A DNA stretch of 64,000 bases from Planctomyces sp. SH-PL14. Lineage in GTDB: Bacteria; Planctomycetota; Planctomycetia; Planctomycetales; Planctomycetaceae. Position 1 is the first letter of the stretch. Each line of letters opens with the position of its first letter. Of the stretch, positions 17,671-28,100 are shown piece after piece. A program made the translations under genes and the position numbers. The notes below the pieces were generated by a model. That model searched no databases and was not told the DNA's origin. It worked only from the letters and a program-made list of their open reading frames with translations. Location: NCBI RefSeq assembly GCF_001610835.1, contig NZ_CP011270.1, positions 4,668,001-4,732,000 on the forward strand, read 5' to 3'.

Positions 17671-20600
17671 TCACCGGGTCGCGGAAAGGTCTTGAATGAC
17701 GCGTCGCACGCGTTTCCGGAGTCTTCTGTAACTCTCCTGTTGCTCCGACTGACCGCTCCATGGATTCGCCGCCTGTGGCTTTCGGTCGATTTCTTCGAGT
17801 CGCTGGACTCCCCGAAGTGCGCGGCGTTCGATGTCGATGAGCAGCACGCGACAAACGTGGTGCAGCACCGGCACTTTGAATCGCATCGGCGGTTCCCCTT
17901 TCATCGTTTGCGACTGGGGGAGCTCGTAAACCACCTCGTCAAGGCTTGTGCTGTCGAAGGAAATGGCGATCAGGGTTTTCAGTTCACTCGGGGACAACGC
18001 AGCAGCATCGCCGAGCGCGTCGTTCAACTCCGCATCGAAATACAGTGAATCTTCCTGCGCATCGGTCTGTTCGAACTGAGGCCGTTTGGTGGTGACCACG
18101 AGAAAGGAGGGGAGAGCATCCCCGGAGGGGAGCGGCTGTTCCGGATGGTCATCGGAGGCGATTGACGTCAGAAGTTCGCGAAGATCGGGGAAGCGAGATT
18201 TGAACTCCGCTAGACGGCCGGCCAGGCGTGCGAAGTGCGGACGCGCGGTGATCGAATCTCGCAACTGTTCCGCCTCGCGTCGGACCGCTTCTTCGTCCGT
18301 TACCCGGAGCGTGTCATCCAACAGAGACTGCGCGTGGGAAAGCGAGACACTTGGAAGTTGATCGGCGAATACTCCGGCGCTCCACATCCGAACAATACTT
18401 CGCGCGTGACGAACGTGCTCGGGCGCCTGCTGGCGGGCTTGCAAAAGGGCGTGCCGCTCGGCGCGATAAGCCGAGAATCGCCTCAGGCCCCACCAGGCTC
18501 CGCCGACGAGAAGCAGGAGGACCGCGACACGGCGGATCGCCCGAAACAGCGACCAGTCTGATACGGGGCGATCCGCCTGTTCAGGATCGAGGATGCGACG
18601 CATGGCGTCGACGGCTGCCTCTCGAATGCGAGGATCATGCGTCTCGGAGGCCACTTGCGAAATTTCGGACACAGCTGCTCGGGCCATCGGGCCGAAAGTC
18701 GCCAGAGTCGCTAGTGAAGCGGCACGGGCTTGCGGATCTCCGGCTCGTAGCGTTTCGCAGAGAGTCGGAATCGTCTGGGGGCCGATCGAGAACAGGAGAT
18801 GGGTCACGGCAAACACGGTGTGAGGATTGCGACTGCTGAGGAGTGGAGCCACGAGCGGGACCACCGTGTCACCGACTCCGAACAGCAGGAACGCGGCGGC
18901 TCTGGCGACCGGTTCATTCTTCGCTGATCGCAGCCGGGCGATCAGCGCCGGTAGCCGGTCGATCAAGATGGGACGGAGGGCGAAACAGTCACGAGCCGTG
19001 GACGAACTGATGTGGTTCATCGCGTCTTCCGAAGGGTCGTCGCGAGCGCCGAGGAAACGTTCGACCGCGGCGACGAGTTCCTCATTCCGCGGCGGTGATA
19101 CCGGCGGTTCAGCCAAGAACACCTCCTTCTCGCCGTCATCTCTCAGTTCCCAGTCCAGCGTCCATTGAGTCACCGAGCCAAATTCGCCGACGAACAGAGA
19201 CTCGCCGTTGGGACTGAACTGCACGGACCAGGGTTCCTGGTCCGTGTGCATCGACTGCTGACACTCTCCGGTTGCCAGGTCCCAGACGCGGATCTGCCGA
19301 TCGACACCGACGGTGACGGCGAAGCGCGCATCCGCAGTCAGGTCCGCGGCGAGGACCAGCCCTGGATGGGCATCTATGGAACGGACCCGACAACTGCGAC
19401 GAACGTTCCAAAGCTCCAATCGCGGGCCGATAGCCCGCAGGGCAAATTCGCCGGTGCGGTCGACGCAAATGGCCAGGACCCGTTGTGCGGCGAGACGGAC
19501 CGGCCGGTGCATGTAATCCGCACGAGTTTTGAGGAGAGCAGCCACGCCCGCAGCGGACGGGGGCTCGGGCGCCGCCAATCGCATTTCGCGAGAGACTCGA
19601 GCCGGGACGAGCGGTCCACTCTCCTCATCGCCGAACGTCGAGAGGCACGCGCCATCGAGCAGGTTCCAGACCCGGATCGTCTGGTCTTCTCCCGCCGTCA
19701 CCAAGCACAGATCGTCGGGTGTGACGGCCAGCGTCGTGACAGCGTCGGAGTGCCCCGACAGAAGGTGCAGGCGTTCGCCTGTTTCAAGCTTGTAGACCGA
19801 GACGGTTCCGTCCGCGCTTCCGGTAACGACGCGGCGGGCATCGCGCGTCATCCGCACCGCGCTCACCAGCGCCTCGCCGACGACGATCGTGCGCAAGAGC
19901 TTGCCGGTTGAGACGTCCCACAGCGAGATGTCGCCATCGCCGCCAGCCGCCACCAGTCGTCCGTCGGCCGACAGATCGGCCGACCACGTCATGAAGGCTT
20001 TCATCCGGTCCTTCCGGCTCGCGCTGCCAGGCGGTCTCGAAGCGTCCTGCGCTCCGCGATCAAGGGTGGGGGAGACCTCCAGCGTCTGCAGGGAGGCCCC
20101 GGTCACCAGATCCTGGATGATGAGCAGACCGTCCCGCCCCGCGGAGAGAACCCGGTCCCCCTGATCATTCGACCGGACCGACTGAACGTACGTCCGTTGC
20201 CCCTCCAGTCGGCGGGTTTGCCAAGCCCCGCCGAGCGATCGCTTCTCCAGCCGGCCGTACAGCTTCAACCACGCGGCGAGCAGCCGCGGGTGCCGGCGGC
20301 AACCGGGCTGGTCTCTCGCGCGGCGTATCGCTTCCTTGGCCGCGGTGAACTCGCCGGCCGCGAGTCCCTCGGCGGTTTGCCTTTCCGCCGCGCGGACGGT
20401 TTGGGCGATCTCCCGCATGCGGTCCGAGTCCAGCGGACGACTCAGCAGGTAGGGAGCGGTCCAGGACGATTCCGGCCACTTCCAGGCCAGCGCCAGGCCC
20501 GATTCGGTTCCGGCGAGGATTCGACCACCGTCCGCGCTGATCGCCAGAGCGGTGACATGCTCGGCTCCCATGTGGATCGTCCGCAGGCATCGCCCGGTCT

Positions 20601-23223
20601 GGACATCCCAGTGACGGACGGTCGCATCGCTTCCTGCTGAAACGAAGTGGTCGAGCTTGGGTGGGCTCGACAAGTGAAGTACGGCATCCTTGTGGCCGCG
20701 GAACGTCCGGACTACGCGCGCCATCGGGACGTCCATGAGGGCGATGTCGACATTGTCACACGGCGCCACGAAAAACTGACCGTCGTGATCGAACTCGATC
20801 GGACGCCGGGGAAGGAGGCATAACGGAACTCGGGCGACCACAGGGAACGGCTCACCGTCCGACGGCCGCCAAAAACGCATCGCGTCCGATTCGGTCGCCA
20901 CGACCATATCGTGCTCGCCCAGAAAGCGGAATGTGTTGAACATGTGTTCTACAGGCCCCTTGAGCGTCGCCAGACGCTGCCCAGTTTCGACGCTCCGCAG
21001 GGAGCAGGGGGTGTTCTCCAGGAATGGGCCGCCTGCCAAACACATCTGTCCGCTTCTGCTGATCGAGACGAAGCCGATCATTCGGAAACCGGTCCCGACG
21101 GACCACCGGCGGATTCCGGATGCCAGATCCCAGCACTGGAGGTGTCCTTCGACATCGATCGAGACGGCGGCCGACCAGTCGGCAGTCACGTCCAGGCCAT
21201 TGATCGGGGCGGCGTGCTCGCCGAGCGGCGCCGACGGGGCTCCCGTGTCGAGGTCCCACGATCGCAGAGTCCGATCGCTTGAGCCGGTGATCGCGCGGGT
21301 CCCGTCGCGGTTCAGACGGACAACATCGACCGAAGCAAGGTGCCCCTCCAGTCGCCGGTTGGATTGGCCGGCGGCCGTAGCCTGTTCCTGAGCTCGACTG
21401 CGAACCAGGTCGAACGCTTCCTGGCTGATGGCCTCCAGTTCATCGCAAGCCTTCACTTCCTCCCAGGCCGACGGTCCATCCCCGCACTCGAGGTGCACAA
21501 GCGCCTTGAGGTACTGGATGAGAGCGGGGTCAGGATGAGAGGCCGCGATGTCATCGAGCCGCTCCAGCAGGTCGGCATCGGTCAACTCGCCGCGGCGCCA
21601 GGCACGGACGCCGGTGTTGAAGACGATCGCCGCGTCGAGCGGATTCGCCTGCTGTCCCTGTTCCCACAGCCGCGTCGCCTCTTCATCCAACCCGAGGTCA
21701 AGCATGGACAACGCGTGATTGTTCAGCGAGTCCGCGAGCAGCTCCTGGGCCTCCGGAATCAGCGGCGGATCGTCGCGTCCCGTCACGGCTCGGAAGTGGG
21801 CTGACAGTTCCGACACCACGTCCGATATGGATGGCCGGGCGGCCGGATCCTTCGCGAGCAACCGCAGGCAGTATTGGCTGAGATCGACCGGGATGTCACT
21901 GCGGAGTTGGTGCGGCTCGGGAGGCGATTCGTACTGGTGAGCCCGCATCAATTCCAGGAGCGCGTGGCGGCCCTCCGGCATCAGTTGCGTGGGATCGCCC
22001 GGCCAGGTCCTGGTCCGCAGAGGATCATCCGATGGCGGGGCCTCGCTCGGGGCGGGCTCGGACGGGACGACGTCGGGAATCGGGGCAAACCGTCCACCGG
22101 CCCCCAGCGCGAACGGTCGGCGGCCGGTCAACATCTCGAAGAGCATGATCCCGAAGGAATACACGTCCGCCGCCGGTCCGACGGAATCGGAACGGACCCA
22201 CACCTCGGGGGCTAGATAGGCGGGCGTGCCGGCCATGCTCCCCGTCGCGTTCGCCAGTCCGAAATCCGCCAGCTTGGCCGTCCCCCCGGCGGTCAGCAGC
22301 ACGTTCGCTGGCTTGATATCGCGGTGAACGAAGCCCGGTCGCTTCTGGGCGGCGTAGTCCAACGCGCGGGCGACCTGAATGGCCACATCCAGTACGGAGT
22401 CGATCGCCTTCACGCGGCCCGCTGCCAGGGCCTCTTTCAGACTTCCCCCATCGACTTTCTCCATGACGATGACGGGCACGCCTCCGATCCGCCGGACGTA
22501 GTAGGCCGAGACGATATTGGGGTGCAGGCCGAGATCGACCCAGGTACTGGCCTCCGCCGTCAGACGGTCCCAGGCATTGGCTTGAGCGAAGACATCGGGC
22601 CGAGGAACCTTCAGCGCGAGCTCCAAATTCCATTTCTCATGCCATGCAAAGTACACGATCGACATGGCTCCGCCGGTGTTCATTGATCGAACGCGGTACG
22701 TTCGCTCAATCAGGTCCCCTGCCTGCCAGACCGGAGGCGCCGGCCCGCCGCCTCCGGTCGATTGGGCAGTGGCCAGTTCGAGCCGGGCCACTTCGTGCTC
22801 GACACAGGCAGCATTGAGTTCGACGCACTGTTCCAAGGCCGGCCGCGCAGCTTCGAATCCGGCGGCCGTCCGCTTCAGCGCCGCTGCATAGTACAACGAC
22901 CGGCAGCGCTCCTTGTCGGTCTCGGCCATCTGGAGCACTTCGTCGAGCGACGACTCTCCCAAGATCAGGCTCAGCAGGGCTCGGTCGATCCGGAGCTCGT
23001 GAGTGTCCGGAAGCGATGCCAGCAGACGACGTCCCAGATCCGCAGCGGTCTGCGATTGGCCCAGCCTCTGCAGGACGACCAGTCGAATCCGCGCGACCTC
23101 CAGGATCACGTGCGTGCCGATGAATTCTTCTGTCTCACGAAGAGCTCCGGCGTAGTCGCCGGCCACATAGGCTTGGATCAATTCGCCAAACGGGAGGGAG
23201 TCGGTCGGTGTCGAGCTGGGCAT
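17671..23223 (-). CDS. Giant serine/threonine kinase with WD40 propellers, HEAT repeats and membrane anchor
   Basis: An 1850-residue signalling protein. A helical TPR-like N terminus (1-160) leads to a kinase domain (about 176-490) with Lys205 in LALKVP, the catalytic HRDIKPANVLL at 300-310 and DFGLAN from 320, so it should be active. A TPR-like linker is followed by two WD40 blocks (about 620-915 and 1005-1360; for example GTRAITGSSDRTLRSWDLDTG), HEAT-like repeats (about 1390-1545), one membrane segment (about 1560-1582) and a C-terminal soluble tail of about 260 residues. Kinase and propellers lie on the same side of the membrane, with the tail on the other side. Such proteins are frequent in planctomycetes; ligand and targets are unknown. 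It stands alone on this strand at the edge of the putative island. Confidence 0.88.
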   Translation of the reverse strand: MPSSTPTDSLPFGELIQAYVAGDYAGALRETEEFIGTHVILEVARIRLVVLQRLGQSQTAADLGRRLLASLPDTHELRIDRALLSLILGESSLDEVLQMAETDKERCRSLYYAAALKRTAAGFEAARPALEQCVELNAACVEHEVARLELATAQSTGGGGPAPPVWQAGDLIERTYRVRSMNTGGAMSIVYFAWHEKWNLELALKVPRPDVFAQANAWDRLTAEASTWVDLGLHPNIVSAYYVRRIGGVPVIVMEKVDGGSLKEALAAGRVKAIDSVLDVAIQVARALDYAAQKRPGFVHRDIKPANVLLTAGGTAKLADFGLANATGSMAGTPAYLAPEVWVRSDSVGPAADVYSFGIMLFEMLTGRRPFALGAGGRFAPIPDVVPSEPAPSEAPPSDDPLRTRTWPGDPTQLMPEGRHALLELMRAHQYESPPEPHQLRSDIPVDLSQYCLRLLAKDPAARPSISDVVSELSAHFRAVTGRDDPPLIPEAQELLADSLNNHALSMLDLGLDEEATRLWEQGQQANPLDAAIVFNTGVRAWRRGELTDADLLERLDDIAASHPDPALIQYLKALVHLECGDGPSAWEEVKACDELEAISQEAFDLVRSRAQEQATAAGQSNRRLEGHLASVDVVRLNRDGTRAITGSSDRTLRSWDLDTGAPSAPLGEHAAPINGLDVTADWSAAVSIDVEGHLQCWDLASGIRRWSVGTGFRMIGFVSISRSGQMCLAGGPFLENTPCSLRSVETGQRLATLKGPVEHMFNTFRFLGEHDMVVATESDAMRFWRPSDGEPFPVVARVPLCLLPRRPIEFDHDGQFFVAPCDNVDIALMDVPMARVVRTFRGHKDAVLHLSSPPKLDHFVSAGSDATVRHWDVQTGRCLRTIHMGAEHVTALAISADGGRILAGTESGLALAWKWPESSWTAPYLLSRPLDSDRMREIAQTVRAAERQTAEGLAAGEFTAAKEAIRRARDQPGCRRHPRLLAAWLKLYGRLEKRSLGGAWQTRRLEGQRTYVQSVRSNDQGDRVLSAGRDGLLIIQDLVTGASLQTLEVSPTLDRGAQDASRPPGSASRKDRMKAFMTWSADLSADGRLVAAGGDGDISLWDVSTGKLLRTIVVGEALVSAVRMTRDARRVVTGSADGTVSVYKLETGERLHLLSGHSDAVTTLAVTPDDLCLVTAGEDQTIRVWNLLDGACLSTFGDEESGPLVPARVSREMRLAAPEPPSAAGVAALLKTRADYMHRPVRLAAQRVLAICVDRTGEFALRAIGPRLELWNVRRSCRVRSIDAHPGLVLAADLTADARFAVTVGVDRQIRVWDLATGECQQSMHTDQEPWSVQFSPNGESLFVGEFGSVTQWTLDWELRDDGEKEVFLAEPPVSPPRNEELVAAVERFLGARDDPSEDAMNHISSSTARDCFALRPILIDRLPALIARLRSAKNEPVARAAAFLLFGVGDTVVPLVAPLLSSRNPHTVFAVTHLLFSIGPQTIPTLCETLRAGDPQARAASLATLATFGPMARAAVSEISQVASETHDPRIREAAVDAMRRILDPEQADRPVSDWSLFRAIRRVAVLLLLVGGAWWGLRRFSAYRAERHALLQARQQAPEHVRHARSIVRMWSAGVFADQLPSVSLSHAQSLLDDTLRVTDEEAVRREAEQLRDSITARPHFARLAGRLAEFKSRFPDLRELLTSIASDDHPEQPLPSGDALPSFLVVTTKRPQFEQTDAQEDSLYFDAELNDALGDAAALSPSELKTLIAISFDSTSLDEVVYELPQSQTMKGEPPMRFKVPVLHHVCRVLLIDIERRALRGVQRLEEIDRKPQAANPWSGQSEQQESYRRLRKRVRRVIQDLSATR

Positions 23224-23552
23224 ATCGCATCTCCAACTGACGCCTTGGCACAGGCGCCGTGAGGTATCCTGTCGACATCCTCCGGACGACTCGCTGCCGC
23301 GAGCTCAATGGCGCCGCGTCTCTGGCTTGAGCTGGAAAATGGCGAGGGGGTGGTAAGACCCCTCAGCCCGGAATGGCTGGTTTTGGTGCCCAGACTCGCG
23401 GCACGTCGCGTCGCAAGACGCAGGAGCTTACCAGAAGACTCGGCGCAACGTGGACCATTCCACAACGGCTCGGATTCCGGACGCTTCTGCCCAACCGTTC
23501 TTCTTCGTTCCTGTGAGCATGGCCGCGCTCGGGGAGAGTGCGACCTGATGAA

Positions 23553-23803
23553 CACCCGGCCAAGCCGGCGAGGGGAGCGACCGCGACAGTAGCCAAGGTG
23601 CGCCCACCAGCCGTTTTCGTCAGCTCAGTTTGGCGGAGGCACTACAGGAGGCGGACTCCATCACAGTTTGCGATCAGCCCATCGGCATCGTCGATCACGA
23701 CGAGGTTCCCACTGTCGCGGTTGTTTCGAAGGTCGAGATCCGACTGAAAAGGGGTGACGGGCCCCTCGATCCAACGAGAGTGAGCGGAAAGACGTTTCCT
23801 TGA
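23553..23803 (+). pseudogene. Possible start-less gene remnant
   Basis: An open frame of about 80 codons ending at TGA 23801-23803, preceded by tandem stop codons and lacking any usable start. It contains LSLAEALQEADSITV and TVAVVSKVEIRLKRGD, which look like ordinary protein, but I recognise no family. It could be the tail of a gene lost when the flanking modules were joined, or chance. Confidence 0.2.
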
Positions 23804-23885
23804 GTTTCCACGTGTGCTCGGTGTCGCGCCAAAACGCAGTGCAGGTTGCAGTGGCTGAGCCGGGCGAAGACGCTCGGGAACCCTG

Positions 23886-24040
23886 CGGTACCGTAGGCGG
23901 CTCTATTCGCCCTGCTTCGAAACGAGAAACGTCGAGCATGAATCAGGTTACGTCGGTCTGACAAAACCGCGAGTGATCGCGAACCGTCACAATGGATTGG
24001 AGGGAATCGCAGTGTTCCGAACTTCAATCCGGTAGTGGGT
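23886..24040 (+). repeat. 155-bp dispersed repeat, copy 2
   Basis: Begins CGGTACCGTAGGCGGCT and shows the same ordered blocks as copies 1 and 3 (CTTCGAAACGAGAAACGTCGAG, AGGTTACG, GAGTGATCGCGAACCGTCAC, AGGGAATCGCAGTGTTC, ATCCGGTAGT). This copy has two mismatches in the tRNA-like core. It sits 200 bases upstream of pspA. Confidence 0.65.
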
Positions 24041-24113
24041 GGCTCGAATAAGACGTTTGCTGGCTTCGACGCCAACCAGTTGTGGTCGCGGCAGAGGGTG
24101 ACGCGGCCGCGAA

Positions 24114-24131
24114 TTCCTGGATTCTCAGGAA
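24114..24131. promoter_or_regulatory. Inverted repeat upstream of pspA
   Basis: TTCCTG and CAGGAA form a perfect 6-bp inverted repeat around a 6-base centre, 109 bases before the pspA start. It could be a regulator binding site. No sigma-54 promoter was found. Confidence 0.25.
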
Positions 24132-24239
24132 CTTTCTCAAAACCGTCCGGAAAAACCTACTGATTCCGAGGGGACGTGACATCAACAGGGTAACGCCACC
24201 TTTCAATCATCACGCGAGTCAATTCGAAGAAGGTCCACC

Positions 24240-24920
24240 ATGGGCTTGTTCCAGCGGATTTCCGACATCCTGAGCGCCAATTTCAATGAGATGATGGATC
24301 GATTTGAAGACCCGGAGAAGATGCTCCGACAGGCGATTCGGGAGATGGAGCAATCGATCGGCGAAGCGACGACGGAAACCGCCAAAGTCCTGGCCAGCGA
24401 AAAACTCCTGGCGCGACAGCTCGCGAAGAACCTGGAGGGGGTTCAGGAGTGGCAGCGGCGGGCAGAACTGGCCGTGTCGTCTGGTGACGATGACCTCGCA
24501 CGCAAGGCGCTGGGACGGAAGCAGGAGCATCAGAAACTGGTCGCCGCCCTCGAGGAACAGCAGGCGTCGTCGGAACAGACCACGCGGACCCTTCGGTGCC
24601 AGCTCGAAGCGATGCAGGCCAAGCTGGCGGAAGCCAAGCGCAGCCTCGCCACGCTGGCCGCTCGAAAGCGGGCTGCCGACTTCAAAAAGAAAGTCGAGTC
24701 CTCCCACCGCGTGCTGAAAGGGGCGGAGACCTCCGCGGACGCATTCGCCAAGTTCGACCGTTTGAGGGAAAAGGTCGAGCAGGCGGAGGCCGAGGCGGAC
24801 GCCCTGGCAGACCTGCGGCGCGAGCTGGAGGGGGACTGCGCGGAGCCAATGCGAAACCTCGGCGACCTCGAAATCGACGCCGAGCTGGCGAACCTCAAGA
24901 AGCAGGTCCAGGGAGAATGA
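24240..24920 (+). CDS. pspA: PspA/IM30 family membrane-stress protein
   Basis: A 226-residue, almost wholly helical protein with the family start MGLFQRISDILSANFNEMMDRFEDPEKMLRQAIREME, here shown only by its key parts: the amphipathic first helix MGLFQRISDIL, the FEDPEKML turn, and long coiled coils to about 190. PspA/IM30 proteins are ESCRT-III-like and assemble on stressed cytoplasmic membranes. AGAAGG lies before the ATG. It opens a plus-strand series with two membrane kinases, a lipoprotein and an ECF sigma factor, hinting that the group senses envelope state. The coiled coils of the two kinases downstream resemble it loosely in composition. Confidence 0.88.
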   Translation: MGLFQRISDILSANFNEMMDRFEDPEKMLRQAIREMEQSIGEATTETAKVLASEKLLARQLAKNLEGVQEWQRRAELAVSSGDDDLARKALGRKQEHQKLVAALEEQQASSEQTTRTLRCQLEAMQAKLAEAKRSLATLAARKRAADFKKKVESSHRVLKGAETSADAFAKFDRLREKVEQAEAEADALADLRRELEGDCAEPMRNLGDLEIDAELANLKKQVQGE

Positions 24921-25195
24921 CGGACGGTAGAGGGACGCCGACGAGTGCCGCTCCCGGCGGCGCGGGCCAGCGTCGGCGACCCTCCTCCCGGACGGTGTTC
25001 TCGTCGCGGCGAACTGCGGGCGTTACGCTAGAGCGAGAACACCGTCGTGTCTTCGAGACCCTGATCGTCTTCGCGCGGCGCTGAAGCGAGAGCACCGCTG
25101 CCGGGTGTTCGGCGACGGCTCTCGGGCTCCCTCTCCCCCTCCGTGTCCCTCTCCAACACGACGGCCCCATCGGACGTCGACCAGAAGAGACAGCC

Positions 25196-28100
25196 GTGAA
25201 CGATGAGGTCCTCGACCGCCTGAGCCGATTGGTCAAGGGGGTGCAGGACTGTCACGGCCTGGGGCGGTTGTCGCTCCCGGCTCTTGCCGCCGGGCCGAGC
25301 GGAGGATCGGCGAGCGGCAGCGAAGAATCGGACCCCGACGGGCCTGCGGGGGAGGCGGTTGCGGAAGTCGTTTGTTTCGGGGCCGCGATGACATGTCTCG
25401 TTCCCGCTCGGTTTCAGAAGCGGCTCCCCTTCGATCTACCGCGGGAGATCCGCTCCGCCCGCCTCGCTCTGGCGGCGCTGGGGGTCGACGACGATCCGAG
25501 GCAGATCGACCTGCACCAGATCGGAGTCCAGATCTGCGGGATCTTCGAAGTCTCCCCGGAGGACTACCGCCGCAGCGTGCGGGCGAAACGACGGGTTCCG
25601 CCGTCGGCACGAAAGATCATCGAACGCTGCTTCGGTCTCGACGGGCGATCCGGATATCGCGATGTCGCGGAGCTCCAGCAGGAGCTGTCCTCCCTCGATG
25701 CCGCGGCGGATTCGACGGTCGTTCGCGCTCCGGATCTCAGTCCGACTCCAAACCCAGGGGCGTCGTCGCCTCGAGACCTGGCGGCAGCCGAGTCGACCGC
25801 GACCGGGGGACCTTCCGGTTCAACTCGGCTTTCGCGTATCGGAACGTTTGAGCTGGAACAGCTCATCGGGCAAGGAGGGATGGGGGATGTCTACAGGGGC
25901 TATGACCGGGCTCTCCGGCGGCAGGTGGCGGTCAAGGTCCTTCCAGACGAGCTGGCTCGAAAGCCCGGCACTCTCGAGCGGTTCCAGGCTGAGGCTTCCG
26001 CGATTGCCCTCCTGAACCATCCGCACGTCATCCCGATCTATCACGTCGGCCAGGACGCGGGACGGCACTTCTTTGTGATGCCGTTCGTGGACGGGGAGTC
26101 GCTGGCGGAACGACTGAGCCGCTGCGGACGTGTTCCGATCGGGGAAGCGGTCAAGATTCTGCTGGATGTCCTCGCGGGACTCCAGGCTGCGCACGAACAG
26201 GGGCTCGTTCACCGCGACGTCAAGCCGGGAAACGTCCTCCTCCACCGTGAGACGGGCCGCGCGGTCGTGGCGGACTTCGGCCTCGTCAAATCGCTGACGG
26301 GGAGCGTCTCGCGGACCGCGACCGGCCTGGTGATCGGGACGGTCGACTATATGTCTCCCGAGCAGGGGCGGGGAGCGGGGGTCGACCTCCGCAGTGACCT
26401 CTATTCCGCGGGCGTGATGCTTTACCAGCTCCTCGCAGGACGGCTGCCGTTCAGCGCGGACAGCCCGACCGCGATGATCTTTCAGCATGTTTATGAACGG
26501 CCCGTTCCGCTCATCGGCGTCGTTTCAGACGTCCCCTACCCCCTCTGGATGATCGTTGCCCGGCTTCTTGCGAAGCGTCCCGCCGCCCGCTACCAGAGTG
26601 CTCGCGCCGTGAGCGACGATCTGGAGGCGTTTCTCGCCGGCCGCGGCCTCGCCGTGGGGGGAGACTGGCTGGATGTCGAATCCCTCTGGCGTCCCGCCAC
26701 CGCCTCCGGACAGAACGCCGCCGAGACCCTCCTCATCCGCGCTCCCTCGGAGCTCGCCGCCGACCAGCTCCTCCTCCCTCCCGTCGAGGCGGCCGATCCG
26801 CCGGCGCCGGGGGGATGGCGAAAGATTCTCTCCTTCCGTCGCGGGAAGGGGCGGCGAACGCCCGGTCGCATGTCCGTGACCCAGCGGCAGGTCGAGGAGG
26901 CGGTGGCGGAGCATGAGGCCCGGCGGGATCAGGTGAGCTCGCTGGTCCGGGAGGCCGAGGAGGTCCTGGCCGAGCTCAGGATCCATGAGGGAGGACTCGA
27001 AGGGGGCTCGGGCGCTCGTCTGGTTGCCGAACAGGAAGAGCAGCTGGCGACGATGCGCCTGCAGCTGGCCCGGATCGAAGCCAATCTTCAGACGCTCGAC
27101 CACCAGCGGCATCTCCTCAACGCCCGCCTGGCTGTCTCGCGGGCCCGCGCGGGGGAGGAGGGGCCGGCGGAGAGCTGGCGCCTCATCATGACGGCGGGCG
27201 GGATCGTGATCGCTGCGGCGCTCGTCATCCGCGTCGTGTTCCGTCCACCGCACCAGAGCCGCCCCACGCTCCTTGACGCCGCAACCGCCTCACGCCTCAG
27301 CCCGGACGGGGTCCCTTTGCCTCCGCGAGCCGTACCTCCAGTCTCCGGTCCCAGAACGCCGCCGAAGCTGAACGGTCCGCCTCCCCAGTTCGCGATGGAC
27401 TCGCGGAAGGGAACAGCGGTTGTCGCCTCGGCTCAGCCGACCGCGTCCGGGCAGGCCGGAATTCGAGCTCCGCGGATCCTGGTCTCTGATCTGCGGCGCC
27501 GCCGGCCCGCCTTCGAGCTCCCCGGTCCTCACATCAGCCACAGTCTGACCCTCTCCCGGGGAGGGGATCTCGTCGCGTCGGCCGGCATGAATGCCGCGAC
27601 GCGGCAATACGATCTGCGGGTCTGGTCTCTACTGTCGAGGGAGCTCGTCGGGCGCTATCCGATCGAGAGCCCCCGGCGGAGCTCCAGCCTGGCCTTCAGC
27701 CGGGACGGGAAGACGTTATTCGTTGTCGCCAGCGCGGTCGACAGCGTGGACCGGACGCAGACGCCGACGATCAAGGCCATCGATCTCGCGACGCAGGAGG
27801 TGAGCGAGCTCCCACGCGAGTTCTCGCTGTCTTCTCCGTATTCGGTGGCGGCTTCGCCGACTCGGGATTGGCTCCTCATCGGTGTCTCCGGGACCCGGTC
27901 GGCGGCCGATTTGTTCGATCTCCACAGCCGCACGTTTCGATGGAGCCTTCCCGTCCCCGCGGCCGAGCTGGTGATCTCCGACGATGGAACAACGGCCGCC
28001 GTGGCCTCGCTGGCGTTCTCGGTCAGCCTGTTCGACATGGCGACGCAGCGGCCGCTGGCCACGTTCGATCTGGACCGGACGGTGATCGACCGACTCCGTC

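Larger units (their letters stand above)
23224..24239. other. Long intergenic region upstream of pspA
   Basis: About 1 kb without a gene I can support. It holds copy 2 of the 155-bp repeat (23886-24040), a short inverted repeat at 24114-24131, and an open stretch on the plus strand ending in a TGA at 23801-23803. That stretch reads fairly protein-like over about 80 codons but has no start codon and may be a remnant. The promoters for the giant kinase (leftward) and pspA (rightward) must lie here. Confidence 0.5.
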
